Shown one piece after another: positions 6,427 through 11,499 of a stretch of DNA of 12,614 nt. Position 1 is the stretch's first letter; the number at the start of each line of letters is the position of its first letter. The notes below the pieces were generated by a model. The model was given only the letters and a program-made list of their open reading frames with translations. It searched no databases and had not been told where the DNA came from. The position numbers were made by a program, and so were the translations under genes. Source of the stretch: Candidatus Parepulonipiscium sp. PG-Nun2H_MBin03 (GTDB taxonomy: Bacteria; Bacillota; Clostridia; Lachnospirales; Cellulosilyticaceae); assembly GCA_001995005.1 (NCBI GenBank), contig MDJN01000054.1, forward strand, positions 1-12,614, given 5' to 3'.

Positions 6427-6864
6427 CTAAATTTTTTCAAAAGCTTTATATCTTTGCGTTGCATAAGTAGACTTTTTTTTAATTTCCAATACTCCTAGTT
6501 TTTGCTGTAAATCTTTTTCCATGGTCTCTACATTACTTTTTTCGCTAGCAATTATACTCTCACGTAGGCGTAACACTTCATTTACTAAGCCTTTAATTTT
6601 TATTAGTTGACTTTTGTTTTCTGGTTGTATCAAAAAAGGCTTAACTGTTATATATAATTCTTCAAATTCAGCTTCTATTTGTTGTATATTTTCTGTAAGT
6701 TCTTCTTTGTTTTTTGCCATATCTTCCATCATATTAAAACTGTTATTTATATTAAAACTATTACATAGTATTTGACTTTCATTTAATGTAATAGTTTCTA
6801 CTTGAGTTAATAGTCGTATAACGTCGTGTAAATAATTTTCTAGTCTAGTGGTTTCGTTTATCAA
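6427..6864 (-). CDS. Probable FlgN-like flagellar chaperone (145 aa, coiled coil)
   Basis: The product is a highly charged, almost wholly helical 145-residue protein. FlgN/FliT-type chaperones hold hook-associated proteins or the filament cap before export. Length, heptad-like helices (for example TENIQQIEAEFEELYITV) and a C-terminal STYATQRYKAFEKI resembling the FlgN tail suggest FlgN, but sequence signatures are weak. I chose TTG at 6862-6864 because AGGAGG lies ten bases upstream; longer in-frame ATGs have no site and would lie deep inside the upstream gene. It overlaps the fliT-like stop by 20 bases, implying translational coupling. FliT or an uncharacterised coiled-coil motility protein are alternatives. 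Confidence 0.55.
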   Translation of the reverse strand: MINETTRLENYLHDVIRLLTQVETITLNESQILCNSFNINNSFNMMEDMAKNKEELTENIQQIEAEFEELYITVKPFLIQPENKSQLIKIKGLVNEVLRLRESIIASEKSNVETMEKDLQQKLGVLEIKKKSTYATQRYKAFEKI

Positions 6865-7204
6865 AAAATATTCCCTCCTCATAAGTGTTACCATACGCAT
6901 TTTGATATGCATTATTGAGGTGTTGCTTATTTCGCATTTTTTTTAGTTCTTTTTTAGTTTGGTCTCGTAGTTTAGCGTATGCTTCTACATTTTTATTGTG
7001 CAGTTGTATAATTTCCTCTCTAATAGAGTTGTATTCTACATTGTTCTTATCTATTTTATGCTTATTCTCTATCAATTTTATAATCAAAGCTTCTCTTTTC
7101 TCAATCAATCTATCAACACGTTCTAAATTTTCTTCGGCAATATATTTTGCTTGTTGTTTAGTTAATTCTAAAATATCTGTATACAATTTTTTTTGGTCAT
7201 CCAA
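6845..7204 (-). CDS. FliT-like flagellar protein (119 aa)
   Basis: This is a small charged helical protein (TDILELTKQQAKYIAEENLE, then RVDRLIEKREALIIKLIE) of the kind annotated as FliT-like in Clostridia. FliT family members act as chaperones for the filament-cap protein FliD. The C-terminal GIFFDKRN tail resembles the tail of other clostridial FliT-like proteins. TTG (7202-7204) is the start, eight bases after AAGGAGGG. Its neighbours flaG and the FlgN-like gene support a motility role; no fliD or fliS is adjacent. Confidence in a flagellar role is higher than in the exact family. Confidence 0.6.
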   Translation of the reverse strand: MDDQKKLYTDILELTKQQAKYIAEENLERVDRLIEKREALIIKLIENKHKIDKNNVEYNSIREEIIQLHNKNVEAYAKLRDQTKKELKKMRNKQHLNNAYQNAYGNTYEEGIFFDKRNH

Positions 7205-7270
7205 TGCTATCCCTCCTTATAAAATTATTATTACCTGCTACCTAAATTATCATTCTTATTTCACATACAA

Positions 7271-7300
7271 ATAACTCTAAAAAATGAATTTTAGAGTTAT
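7271..7300 (-). terminator. Terminator-like hairpin between yjfB-like and fliT-like genes
   Basis: It is a 12-bp perfect stem (7271-7282 with 7289-7300, ATAACTCTAAAA/TTTTAGAGTTAT) with a 6-base loop. In the minus direction the U-tract is poor (TTTGTATG), while on the plus strand it is followed by CTTTTT. It lies between yjfB-like and fliT-like genes that otherwise look like one operon, so it probably attenuates or protects the mRNA end of flaG-yjfB rather than stopping all transcription. Confidence 0.5.
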
Positions 7301-7304
7301 CTTT

Positions 7305-7484
7305 TTATAATTTTATGTCTAGTCTACTTCCTATATTAGTATCTATTGATACCGTTCGCATCATATCCGACATGGTGTTTGCTGTTTCTTCCACCATATC
7401 TAATCCTATTTTTGTTAATGCTACATTTACTTGCAAGTTTGCACTTGCCTGGCTTAATGCCGACGAAATTCCCGCTATATCCAA
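7305..7484 (-). CDS. YjfB-family small motility protein (59 aa)
   Basis: This short TTG-start gene translates as MDIAGISSALSQASANLQVN, followed by VALTKIGLDMVEETANTMSD and ends in SRLDIKL. The MDIA...SxALSQAS opening is the signature of the YjfB family, whose members are annotated as putative motility proteins in Bacillus and Clostridia; the biochemical role is unknown. The AGGGAG site overlaps the flaG stop codon and is five bases before the TTG (7482-7484), with a nine-base gap between the genes. It therefore belongs to the sigma-D operon with flaG. Confidence 0.8.
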   Translation of the reverse strand: MDIAGISSALSQASANLQVNVALTKIGLDMVEETANTMSDMMRTVSIDTNIGSRLDIKL

Positions 7485-7493
7485 ATTATCTCC

Positions 7494-7916
7494 CTACTTT
7501 CTTTCGTCCACAAATAGTCCGGCTGCATCCCACATTTTCGCTAACATATCTAGAACTTTTTCAGACGGAATTTCTCTTATTACTTCTGAAGTGTCTCTGT
7601 CTACTACTTCTACAACCATTCTATTAGTTGCTGAATGTTGAGAAAATTTCAAGTCTTTAAACTGCAAATCAACACTTTCTCCAGCGTCTGCAAGAACTTG
7701 TTCCGCTGCCTTAATAAGTTGCTCATGCTTTTGACGCATGCTATTTTTTGAATCATCATCTTCTTTATTAGAATTAGATTGATTATTAGATTGTTTTTGC
7801 GATGTAATTTCTTGGATTTGTGGCTTATTAGCGTTAGTCGTTTGCATATTTACAATATTTTGACTAGTCTTTTGTTCTTGTTGTACTATATCATTCTTTA
7901 TAGCTTGCACTTTCAT
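7494..7916 (-). CDS. flaG: FlaG family flagellar protein
   Basis: FlaG proteins influence filament length and motility; the mechanism is unclear. The 140-residue product has a low-complexity N terminus rich in Q, N, S and K (about 10-55), then the conserved FlaG domain at about 80-140: LQFKDLKFSQHSATNRMVVE, VVDRDTSEVIREIPSEKVLD and GLFVDERK. The ATG at 7914-7916 follows AGAGGGGGC very closely, a compact binding site. It is the first gene after a near-perfect sigma-D promoter and leads yjfB-like, fliT-like and flgN-like genes. Confidence 0.88.
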   Translation of the reverse strand: MKVQAIKNDIVQQEQKTSQNIVNMQTTNANKPQIQEITSQKQSNNQSNSNKEDDDSKNSMRQKHEQLIKAAEQVLADAGESVDLQFKDLKFSQHSATNRMVVEVVDRDTSEVIREIPSEKVLDMLAKMWDAAGLFVDERK

Positions 7917-7957
7917 GCCCCCTCTTGTATTATATTTAGGATACCATCCTAGAAATT

Positions 7958-7985
7958 ATATCGGCTAAAAAAGTTTTTTTCTTTA
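7958..7985 (-). promoter_or_regulatory. Sigma-D (sigma-28) promoter of the flaG operon
   Basis: TAAA (7982-7985), a 16-base spacer and a perfect GCCGATAT (7958-7965) match the flagellar sigma-D consensus TAAA-N14-16-GCCGATAT. It lies about 40 bases before the flaG start and 17 bases after the radical SAM stop codon, with no terminator between. Confidence 0.85.
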
Positions 7986-8002
7986 TTATTTGTTTATAAA
8001 TT

Positions 8003-8959
8003 TCAAAAATCCCATTGTGTTTCTTTAAGCATGTTTTTTACTCTTTCTACAGTAAATCCTCTACCATTTTTAGTTTCTGTGCTTATATCTCTAGGGTTAA
8101 CTCCGACTTCTGCATATAGTTGATTTGCACCTGAAAGCAGACTAATTTGGTTTGGTTCATGTACACCCATGGCTCTGGTTGGTCTTACAACTATTGTCGA
8201 CACTGCCACTACTTTAGCTAGCTCAAGTTCTGATATTTCCTCTTGCATTCCTAATACAGTATTTTTAACGGAAACTCGTCTCATACTTGCCATTACGCTT
8301 ACAGGATATTTTGTGGCACGTATAATTTCATCTGCTATTTCTTCTTTTGTATGCTCTGCTCCTATAGGCTCTACACAATAATATAATTCTAATCCCACTT
8401 CTTTAATTGCATCTAGCGTAGCAATTCTTATATTTATATCTAAATCAGTGTCTATGCCTTCACGCAATCGGCAAATATGGTATATTGCATCAAATCCTAC
8501 ATCTTTTAATTGTTGTGCCTGCTCAACGTTAAAGTCTCCTGTGTTTCCAATCATTCTGATATTTTCTGGTAACTTTGGCTTAACTTGCTTTGCAATATCT
8601 AAATACTCATCAAATGAATAACTTGCCGTAGTCATCAAAAATACTTCTGTTACCCCTAAATCTATAGCAAGTTGCACTTCTTTTAATAAATTGTCTATAT
8701 CTACTCTTTTGCCTACTCTTTCTCCTGCCACATCTTTTGCTAACGAACAAAATTTACAATTTGCTGTACACGCAGATAAATCAATTCCCACTTGAATAAA
8801 GATTACGCCCTTATTATTAAATTTTTTTCTAGAATAACTATTGGCTAAGCTAATTAATTTGTAAAACTCTTCTGAACATACATCTACTTCTAATAATCTT
8901 ATTATTTCTTCTTTAGTTAACTCCACCTCTAATTGTATCTTTTTAAAAATCTCCCTCAT
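8003..8959 (-). CDS. BioB-like radical SAM enzyme, substrate unknown
   Basis: The 318-residue protein has the radical SAM iron-sulfur motif CTANCKFC (C64, C68, C71), which binds the cluster that cleaves S-adenosylmethionine. The rest fits the BioB/HydE/PylB/HmdB superfamily: a TIM barrel (GVTEVFLMTTASYS, MIGNTGDFN, YHICRLREG) and a C-terminal BATS-like region (LLSGANQLYAEVG). Hallmark BioB residues such as the YNHNLDTS motif are not seen, so biotin synthase is not assigned, and no biotin, hydrogenase or pyrrolysine genes are nearby. The ATG at 8957-8959 is used because GGAGG lies about seven bases upstream; two earlier ATGs are too close to or before that site. It may be transcribed into flaG. 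Confidence 0.8.
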   Translation of the reverse strand: MREIFKKIQLEVELTKEEIIRLLEVDVCSEEFYKLISLANSYSRKKFNNKGVIFIQVGIDLSACTANCKFCSLAKDVAGERVGKRVDIDNLLKEVQLAIDLGVTEVFLMTTASYSFDEYLDIAKQVKPKLPENIRMIGNTGDFNVEQAQQLKDVGFDAIYHICRLREGIDTDLDINIRIATLDAIKEVGLELYYCVEPIGAEHTKEEIADEIIRATKYPVSVMASMRRVSVKNTVLGMQEEISELELAKVVAVSTIVVRPTRAMGVHEPNQISLLSGANQLYAEVGVNPRDISTETKNGRGFTVERVKNMLKETQWDF

Positions 8960-8972
8960 AAACATCCTCCTA

Positions 8973-8994
8973 TACAATGGCCAAATACATTGTA
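8973..8994 (-). other. Hairpin adjacent to the radical SAM gene ribosome binding site
   Basis: TACAATG (on the minus strand, 8988-8994) pairs with CATTGTA (8973-8979), a 7-bp perfect stem with an 8-base loop. It ends two bases before the GGAGG site (8966-8970). It may stabilise the 5' end of the mRNA or modulate initiation. Confidence 0.5.
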
Positions 8995-9007
8995 ATATAT
9001 ATAAATT

Positions 9008-9034
9008 TATTCGGCTATTTATTATCTATCTTTA
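9008..9034 (-). promoter_or_regulatory. Sigma-D-like promoter upstream of the radical SAM gene
   Basis: TAAA (9031-9034), a 15-base spacer and GCCGAATA (9008-9015). This is the correct spacing for sigma-D with a -10 that keeps GCCGA but has AT transposed (consensus GCCGATAT). It overlaps the start region of the stronger sigma-A promoter. It is weaker evidence than the flaG promoter but suggests co-regulation with motility. Confidence 0.45.
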
Positions 9035-9037
9035 GAT

Positions 9038-9066
9038 ATTATACCACGATATAAAATATTCATCAA
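9038..9066 (-). promoter_or_regulatory. Sigma-A promoter of the radical SAM gene
   Basis: TTGATG (9061-9066), 17-base spacer, perfect TATAAT (9038-9043) preceded by TGG (extended -10). The start site would be near 9031, giving about 70 bases of leader. Confidence 0.82.
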
Positions 9067-9107
9067 TTAAACTAAGTTAATATCACTCTAAAATCTCTAT
9101 TTCAGCA

Positions 9108-9136
9108 CAAAAAAAGAGCTAACTTAATAGCTCCTT
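9108..9136 (-). terminator. Intrinsic terminator of the yabE-like gene
   Basis: GAGCTA/TAGCTC (9128-9133 with 9116-9121) with a 6-base loop; a G-U and two A-U pairs extend the stem to nine. A run of seven T follows in the minus-strand transcript. It lies immediately after the stop codon at 9143. Confidence 0.88.
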
Positions 9137-9142
9137 GATAGA

Positions 9143-10111
9143 TTATTCCCCATATCTAATTGCTTGCACATCTAAAGTTTGGTCTTCTAAGACATATACT
9201 GTTACATCTCTTCTACCAAATTGCATAGCCTCGTTATACGTATTCATAAATAAATCTATATCATACCCATTTATTGCTCCGCCTGTATCTCCGGCTATTG
9301 CTAATCCATATCCATCAACATATAGTATTGTTCCTAGCGGAATTACATTTCTATCCACTGCCACCATTCCAACAAAAGTCGGCATGCCACTTGCTGTAAT
9401 ATTATACCATTTATCTCCTGGGATATCTGTATATGCAGTAGCTTCCATAGTATATTGAGTTGTATAAGCATATCCTGAGTTTGTTATTTTATTATTAGCA
9501 GCAGTTGTTGCTACTGGTTCTGGCACACTTACAGGCACTCCTACATTTATAATTTGAGTTATAGGTTCTGAAACCATATTTTCACTTATTATAATTTGAT
9601 TTACTAACTCTCCACCAAAATAGACTTCTTCTATAATAGTTTCTTTTATCCCTGGTACCCCTGCTGTTCCAACTTCCATAACTCCATTTTCAAGAGTTGT
9701 ATCTGCTTGATGGATAGTTTCAAATGGTACAGTTTCTTTTAATGTAGATGTTTTTAGTTCTCTAGTAGATACTATAAGCTCTAAACCATCAACAATTTTT
9801 TCTGTAAGCTCTGTATTTAAACTAGCTGTTTCTTCTATTTCAATGTCTAGCTCTGCCAAAAATTCACCAACAGTTTCTGCTTGTGTATTCTTATATAATA
9901 TCTCACCGTTATGTCTTAGCATAACTATAGCTTTTTGTCTATCACTAACTATTTCTAAATCTCTTGGTATATTTATAACTCTTGCTATCTCTTCTTCTTG
10001 TACAACTGGCATTATTTTATCGTTTGTAGTATATTGAAATGCACTGATTGAACCTGTACTTAATACAAACAAACCTATCGCTAGTAAAGAAATTCTTATT
10101 CCTTTTTTCAT
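9143..10111 (-). CDS. YabE-like secreted cell-wall protein with DUF348, G5 and 3D domains
   Basis: This is an exported peptidoglycan-active protein of the YabE/resuscitation-promoting type. The 322 residues contain a signal peptide (about 1-24, KKGIR then a hydrophobic stretch ending SISA), a DUF348 ubiquitin-like repeat (about 58-117, IVMLRHNGEILYKNTQAETV), a G5 domain (about 122-192) and a C-terminal 3D domain (about 220-310). The 3D domain carries its three aspartates (VAVD253, GD275TGG, D286LF), as in MltA-type lytic transglycosylases. GGAGG lies nine bases before the ATG at 10109-10111. It follows tatD as yabE follows yabD in Bacillus, but has its own promoter and terminator. The rnmV-ksgA genes that usually follow are missing. 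Confidence 0.88.
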   Translation of the reverse strand: MKKGIRISLLAIGLFVLSTGSISAFQYTTNDKIMPVVQEEEIARVINIPRDLEIVSDRQKAIVMLRHNGEILYKNTQAETVGEFLAELDIEIEETASLNTELTEKIVDGLELIVSTRELKTSTLKETVPFETIHQADTTLENGVMEVGTAGVPGIKETIIEEVYFGGELVNQIIISENMVSEPITQIINVGVPVSVPEPVATTAANNKITNSGYAYTTQYTMEATAYTDIPGDKWYNITASGMPTFVGMVAVDRNVIPLGTILYVDGYGLAIAGDTGGAINGYDIDLFMNTYNEAMQFGRRDVTVYVLEDQTLDVQAIRYGE

Positions 10112-10162
10112 TGATATTTACCTCCTAGAATTAGATGTACACTAATACTTAATTAGAGCCTG

Positions 10163-10187
10163 ATGTTCTAATCTCTATATGTTCTAA
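10163..10187 (-). repeat. Direct repeat ATGTTCTAA in the yabE-like leader
   Basis: Two exact 9-base copies (10163-10171 and 10179-10187, period 16) lie in the roughly 95-base leader between the promoter and the ribosome binding site. The first copy also falls in a weak ATTAGA/TCTAAT hairpin. Function unknown; it could be a regulator site or chance. Confidence 0.3.
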
Positions 10188-10214
10188 AATAATGTCTTGC
10201 TGGTTACCTATAGT

Positions 10215-10243
10215 ATTGTAATACATTTTAACTATTTTGGCAA
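10215..10243 (-). promoter_or_regulatory. Sigma-A promoter of the yabE-like gene
   Basis: TTGCCA (10238-10243), 17-base spacer, TACAAT (10215-10220): five of six matches in each hexamer. It leaves a leader of about 95 bases before the gene. Confidence 0.8.
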
Positions 10244-10315
10244 GGGTTTTGTAACAAATTTTTTAGTTTTTTTAATAAATTATTAATATGTAGTAAATCA
10301 TGGAAATTTTATTGC

Positions 10316-10359
10316 TATGTCCTTTTGCTGTCATGCTCTGTATTTCAGGCTAGGACATA
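10316..10359. repeat. 44-bp inverted-repeat element between tatD and the yabE-like gene
   Basis: The arms TATGTCCT (10316-10323) and AGGACATA (10352-10359) pair perfectly around a 28-base loop that contains a small CTG/CAG mini-hairpin. GC content is higher than the surroundings. It starts a few bases past the tatD 3' hairpin on the transcript. I recognise no riboswitch or known RNA motif. It could be a small structured RNA, a 3'-UTR element or a mobile-repeat remnant. Confidence 0.45.
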
Positions 10360-10363
10360 TGTT

Positions 10364-10394
10364 AAGAAGGCTTTAAATTCTATAAAGCCTTCTT
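10364..10394 (-). terminator. Hairpin overlapping the tatD 3' end, no U-tract
   Basis: A 12-bp perfect stem (10364-10375 with 10383-10394, AAGAAGGCTTTA/TAAAGCCTTCTT) with a 7-base loop includes the last tatD codons and the stop. After the stem the transcript reads AACATATG, so it is not a standard intrinsic terminator. It may be a 3'-end stabiliser or a Rho/processing endpoint. Confidence 0.5.
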
Positions 10395-11128
10395 GCATTT
10401 TCACAAGTGATTTCAGCAACTTCTTCTTGTGTCATGTTCTTAATCTCTGCTATTTTTTCTATAACATATATCAAATTTAATGAGTCATTTCGTTTACCTC
10501 TATTAGGCACAGGAGATAAGTATGGTGCATCTGTTTCTATCAATATTTTTTCAATTGGTATTTGTTGTACTACCTCAACTGATTTACGTGCATTTTTAAA
10601 CGTCAGCGCACCTCCAATACCTATATATAAACCTCTTTTTATATACTCATTTGCTAATTCTTTACTTCCCGAAAAACAGTGTACCACACCATCTGTTATA
10701 TCTTCATCTTTTAGTGTATCAAAAGTTTCCTGATCAGCGTCCCTACTGTGTATTATAACTGGCATATCAAGTTTTTTTGCTATATGCAATTGGCGTATAA
10801 AACTTTCTTTTTGCACGTCTCTGGGTGAATGGTCATAATAAAAGTCGAGTCCAATTTCACCTATAGCCTTAACTTTCTCTTCTTTTGCTAATTCATATAA
10901 TATATCTAAATCTCTGTTAGCCTCCGCTTCATGCGGGTGAACCCCAACAGATGCATATAAATTTTTATATTTTTTGGCAAGCTTTATGCTTTCGATACTA
11001 TTTTTAATGTCCGAGCCTACGTTCATTATATAAGCAATATTGTTATTAAATAAATGCTCTATTAATTGTTCTCTGTCTTCATCAAACCTTTGATCGTCAT
11101 AATGAGCATGGGTTTCAAAAATTTTCAT
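10373..11128 (-). CDS. tatD: TatD family metal-dependent hydrolase (DNase)
   Basis: This is a cytoplasmic metal-dependent 3'-5' exonuclease/deoxyribonuclease family member. The 251-residue product fits the family length and shows all the metal ligands: HAH (H7, H9), GEIGLDFYYD (E91), IIHSRDA (H127), VVHCFSG (H150) and IETDAPYLSP (D200). The start is the ATG at 11126-11128, preceded by only a weak GAGAG site. The downstream yabE-like gene reproduces the Bacillus yabD-yabE order, while purB rather than metS lies upstream. A terminator hairpin lies only 24 bases before the start, so expression may depend on read-through. Confidence 0.95.
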   Translation of the reverse strand: MKIFETHAHYDDQRFDEDREQLIEHLFNNNIAYIMNVGSDIKNSIESIKLAKKYKNLYASVGVHPHEAEANRDLDILYELAKEEKVKAIGEIGLDFYYDHSPRDVQKESFIRQLHIAKKLDMPVIIHSRDADQETFDTLKDEDITDGVVHCFSGSKELANEYIKRGLYIGIGGALTFKNARKSVEVVQQIPIEKILIETDAPYLSPVPNRGKRNDSLNLIYVIEKIAEIKNMTQEEVAEITCENARRLYRI

Positions 11129-11152
11129 TATATTTTATCTCTCTTTCATCAG

Positions 11153-11190
11153 ATAAAAAAACAGATAAACTATATAGCTTATCTGTTTAT
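11153..11190 (-). terminator. Intrinsic terminator just upstream of tatD
   Basis: A 10-bp stem (11179-11188 with 11159-11168; minus strand AAACAGATAA/TTATCTGTTT) with a 10-base loop is followed by a T-run. It lies 310 bases past the purB stop but only 24 bases before the tatD start. With a promoter between, it looks more like a leader attenuator than a purB terminator. Confidence 0.78.
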
Positions 11191-11328
11191 GGAATAGTTT
11201 AATTTTACTTTCATTAATAAATATTAGCTATAACTTGATAAATATTTAAGGGGTATAGTTATATCATTTTTGATAGTTAGAGTAAAATTTATTATAAGAA
11301 CTTTACACTCTACTAATAATTATACTCT
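11191..11328 (-). other. Structured AT-rich leader upstream of tatD
   Basis: This segment runs from the predicted start site to the terminator. It contains an 8-bp stem with a 2-base bulge (11279-11286 with 11302-11311) and a 7-bp stem (11229-11235 with 11257-11263). A 5-bp TATCA/TGATA hairpin (11262-11266 with 11271-11275) is mutually exclusive with the second stem. No coding potential and no known riboswitch or T-box sequence were recognised. Confidence 0.4.
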
Positions 11329-11334
11329 TAAGTT

Positions 11335-11363
11335 ATTATACACATTATTACCATAAATTACAA
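11335..11363 (-). promoter_or_regulatory. Candidate sigma-A promoter for tatD
   Basis: TTGTAA (11358-11363), 17-base spacer, perfect TATAAT (11335-11340). The -35 matches four of six. The transcript would include the structured leader and terminator before tatD. Confidence 0.6.
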
Positions 11364-11393
11364 GTAAATTTTCAATGTTTTTATCTACATGAT

Positions 11394-11409
11394 TTGACAT
11401 TATTGTCAA
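11394..11409. promoter_or_regulatory. Palindrome TTGACA-TTAT-TGTCAA between purB and tatD
   Basis: A perfect 6-4-6 inverted repeat about 30 bases upstream of the candidate tatD -35. It could be an operator. Each arm is also a consensus -35 hexamer, but I found no convincing -10 at the right distance on the minus strand. Confidence 0.4.
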
Positions 11410-11423
11410 TAATTTAATATGGT

Positions 11424-11484
11424 TTACTAAAATTTATCTGTTAATCTACAATAACGGCTATTCTGTGCGAAAAGTTTTTAGTAA
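11424..11484 (-). other. Inverted repeat after the purB stop
   Basis: TTACTAAAA (11476-11484 on the minus strand) can pair with TTTTAGTAA (11424-11432), a 9-bp stem closing a 43-base loop. No U-tract follows, so it is not a standard terminator. Its loop contains AACAGATAA (11434-11442), repeated in the 5' arm of the terminator upstream of tatD. Confidence 0.35.
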
Positions 11485-11499
11485 CAATTAAATTTATAA

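Noticed and set aside
7315..7641. Overlapping plus-strand frames of 93 and 108 codons opposite flaG and yjfB
   Set aside because: They are shadows of flaG and the yjfB-like gene, which have binding sites, family motifs and a sigma-D promoter on the minus strand.
8003..8959. Calling the radical SAM gene biotin synthase (bioB)
   Set aside because: The fold and CxxxCxxC motif fit the superfamily, but BioB-specific motifs and biotin genes are not seen.
10316..10359. Known riboswitch or self-cleaving ribozyme
   Set aside because: Compared by eye with purine, preQ1, TPP, fluoride, c-di-GMP and hammerhead cores; no conserved core was present.
11129..11499. T-box leader upstream of tatD
   Set aside because: No T-box sequence (AGGGTGGNACCGCG-like) or specifier region could be found.
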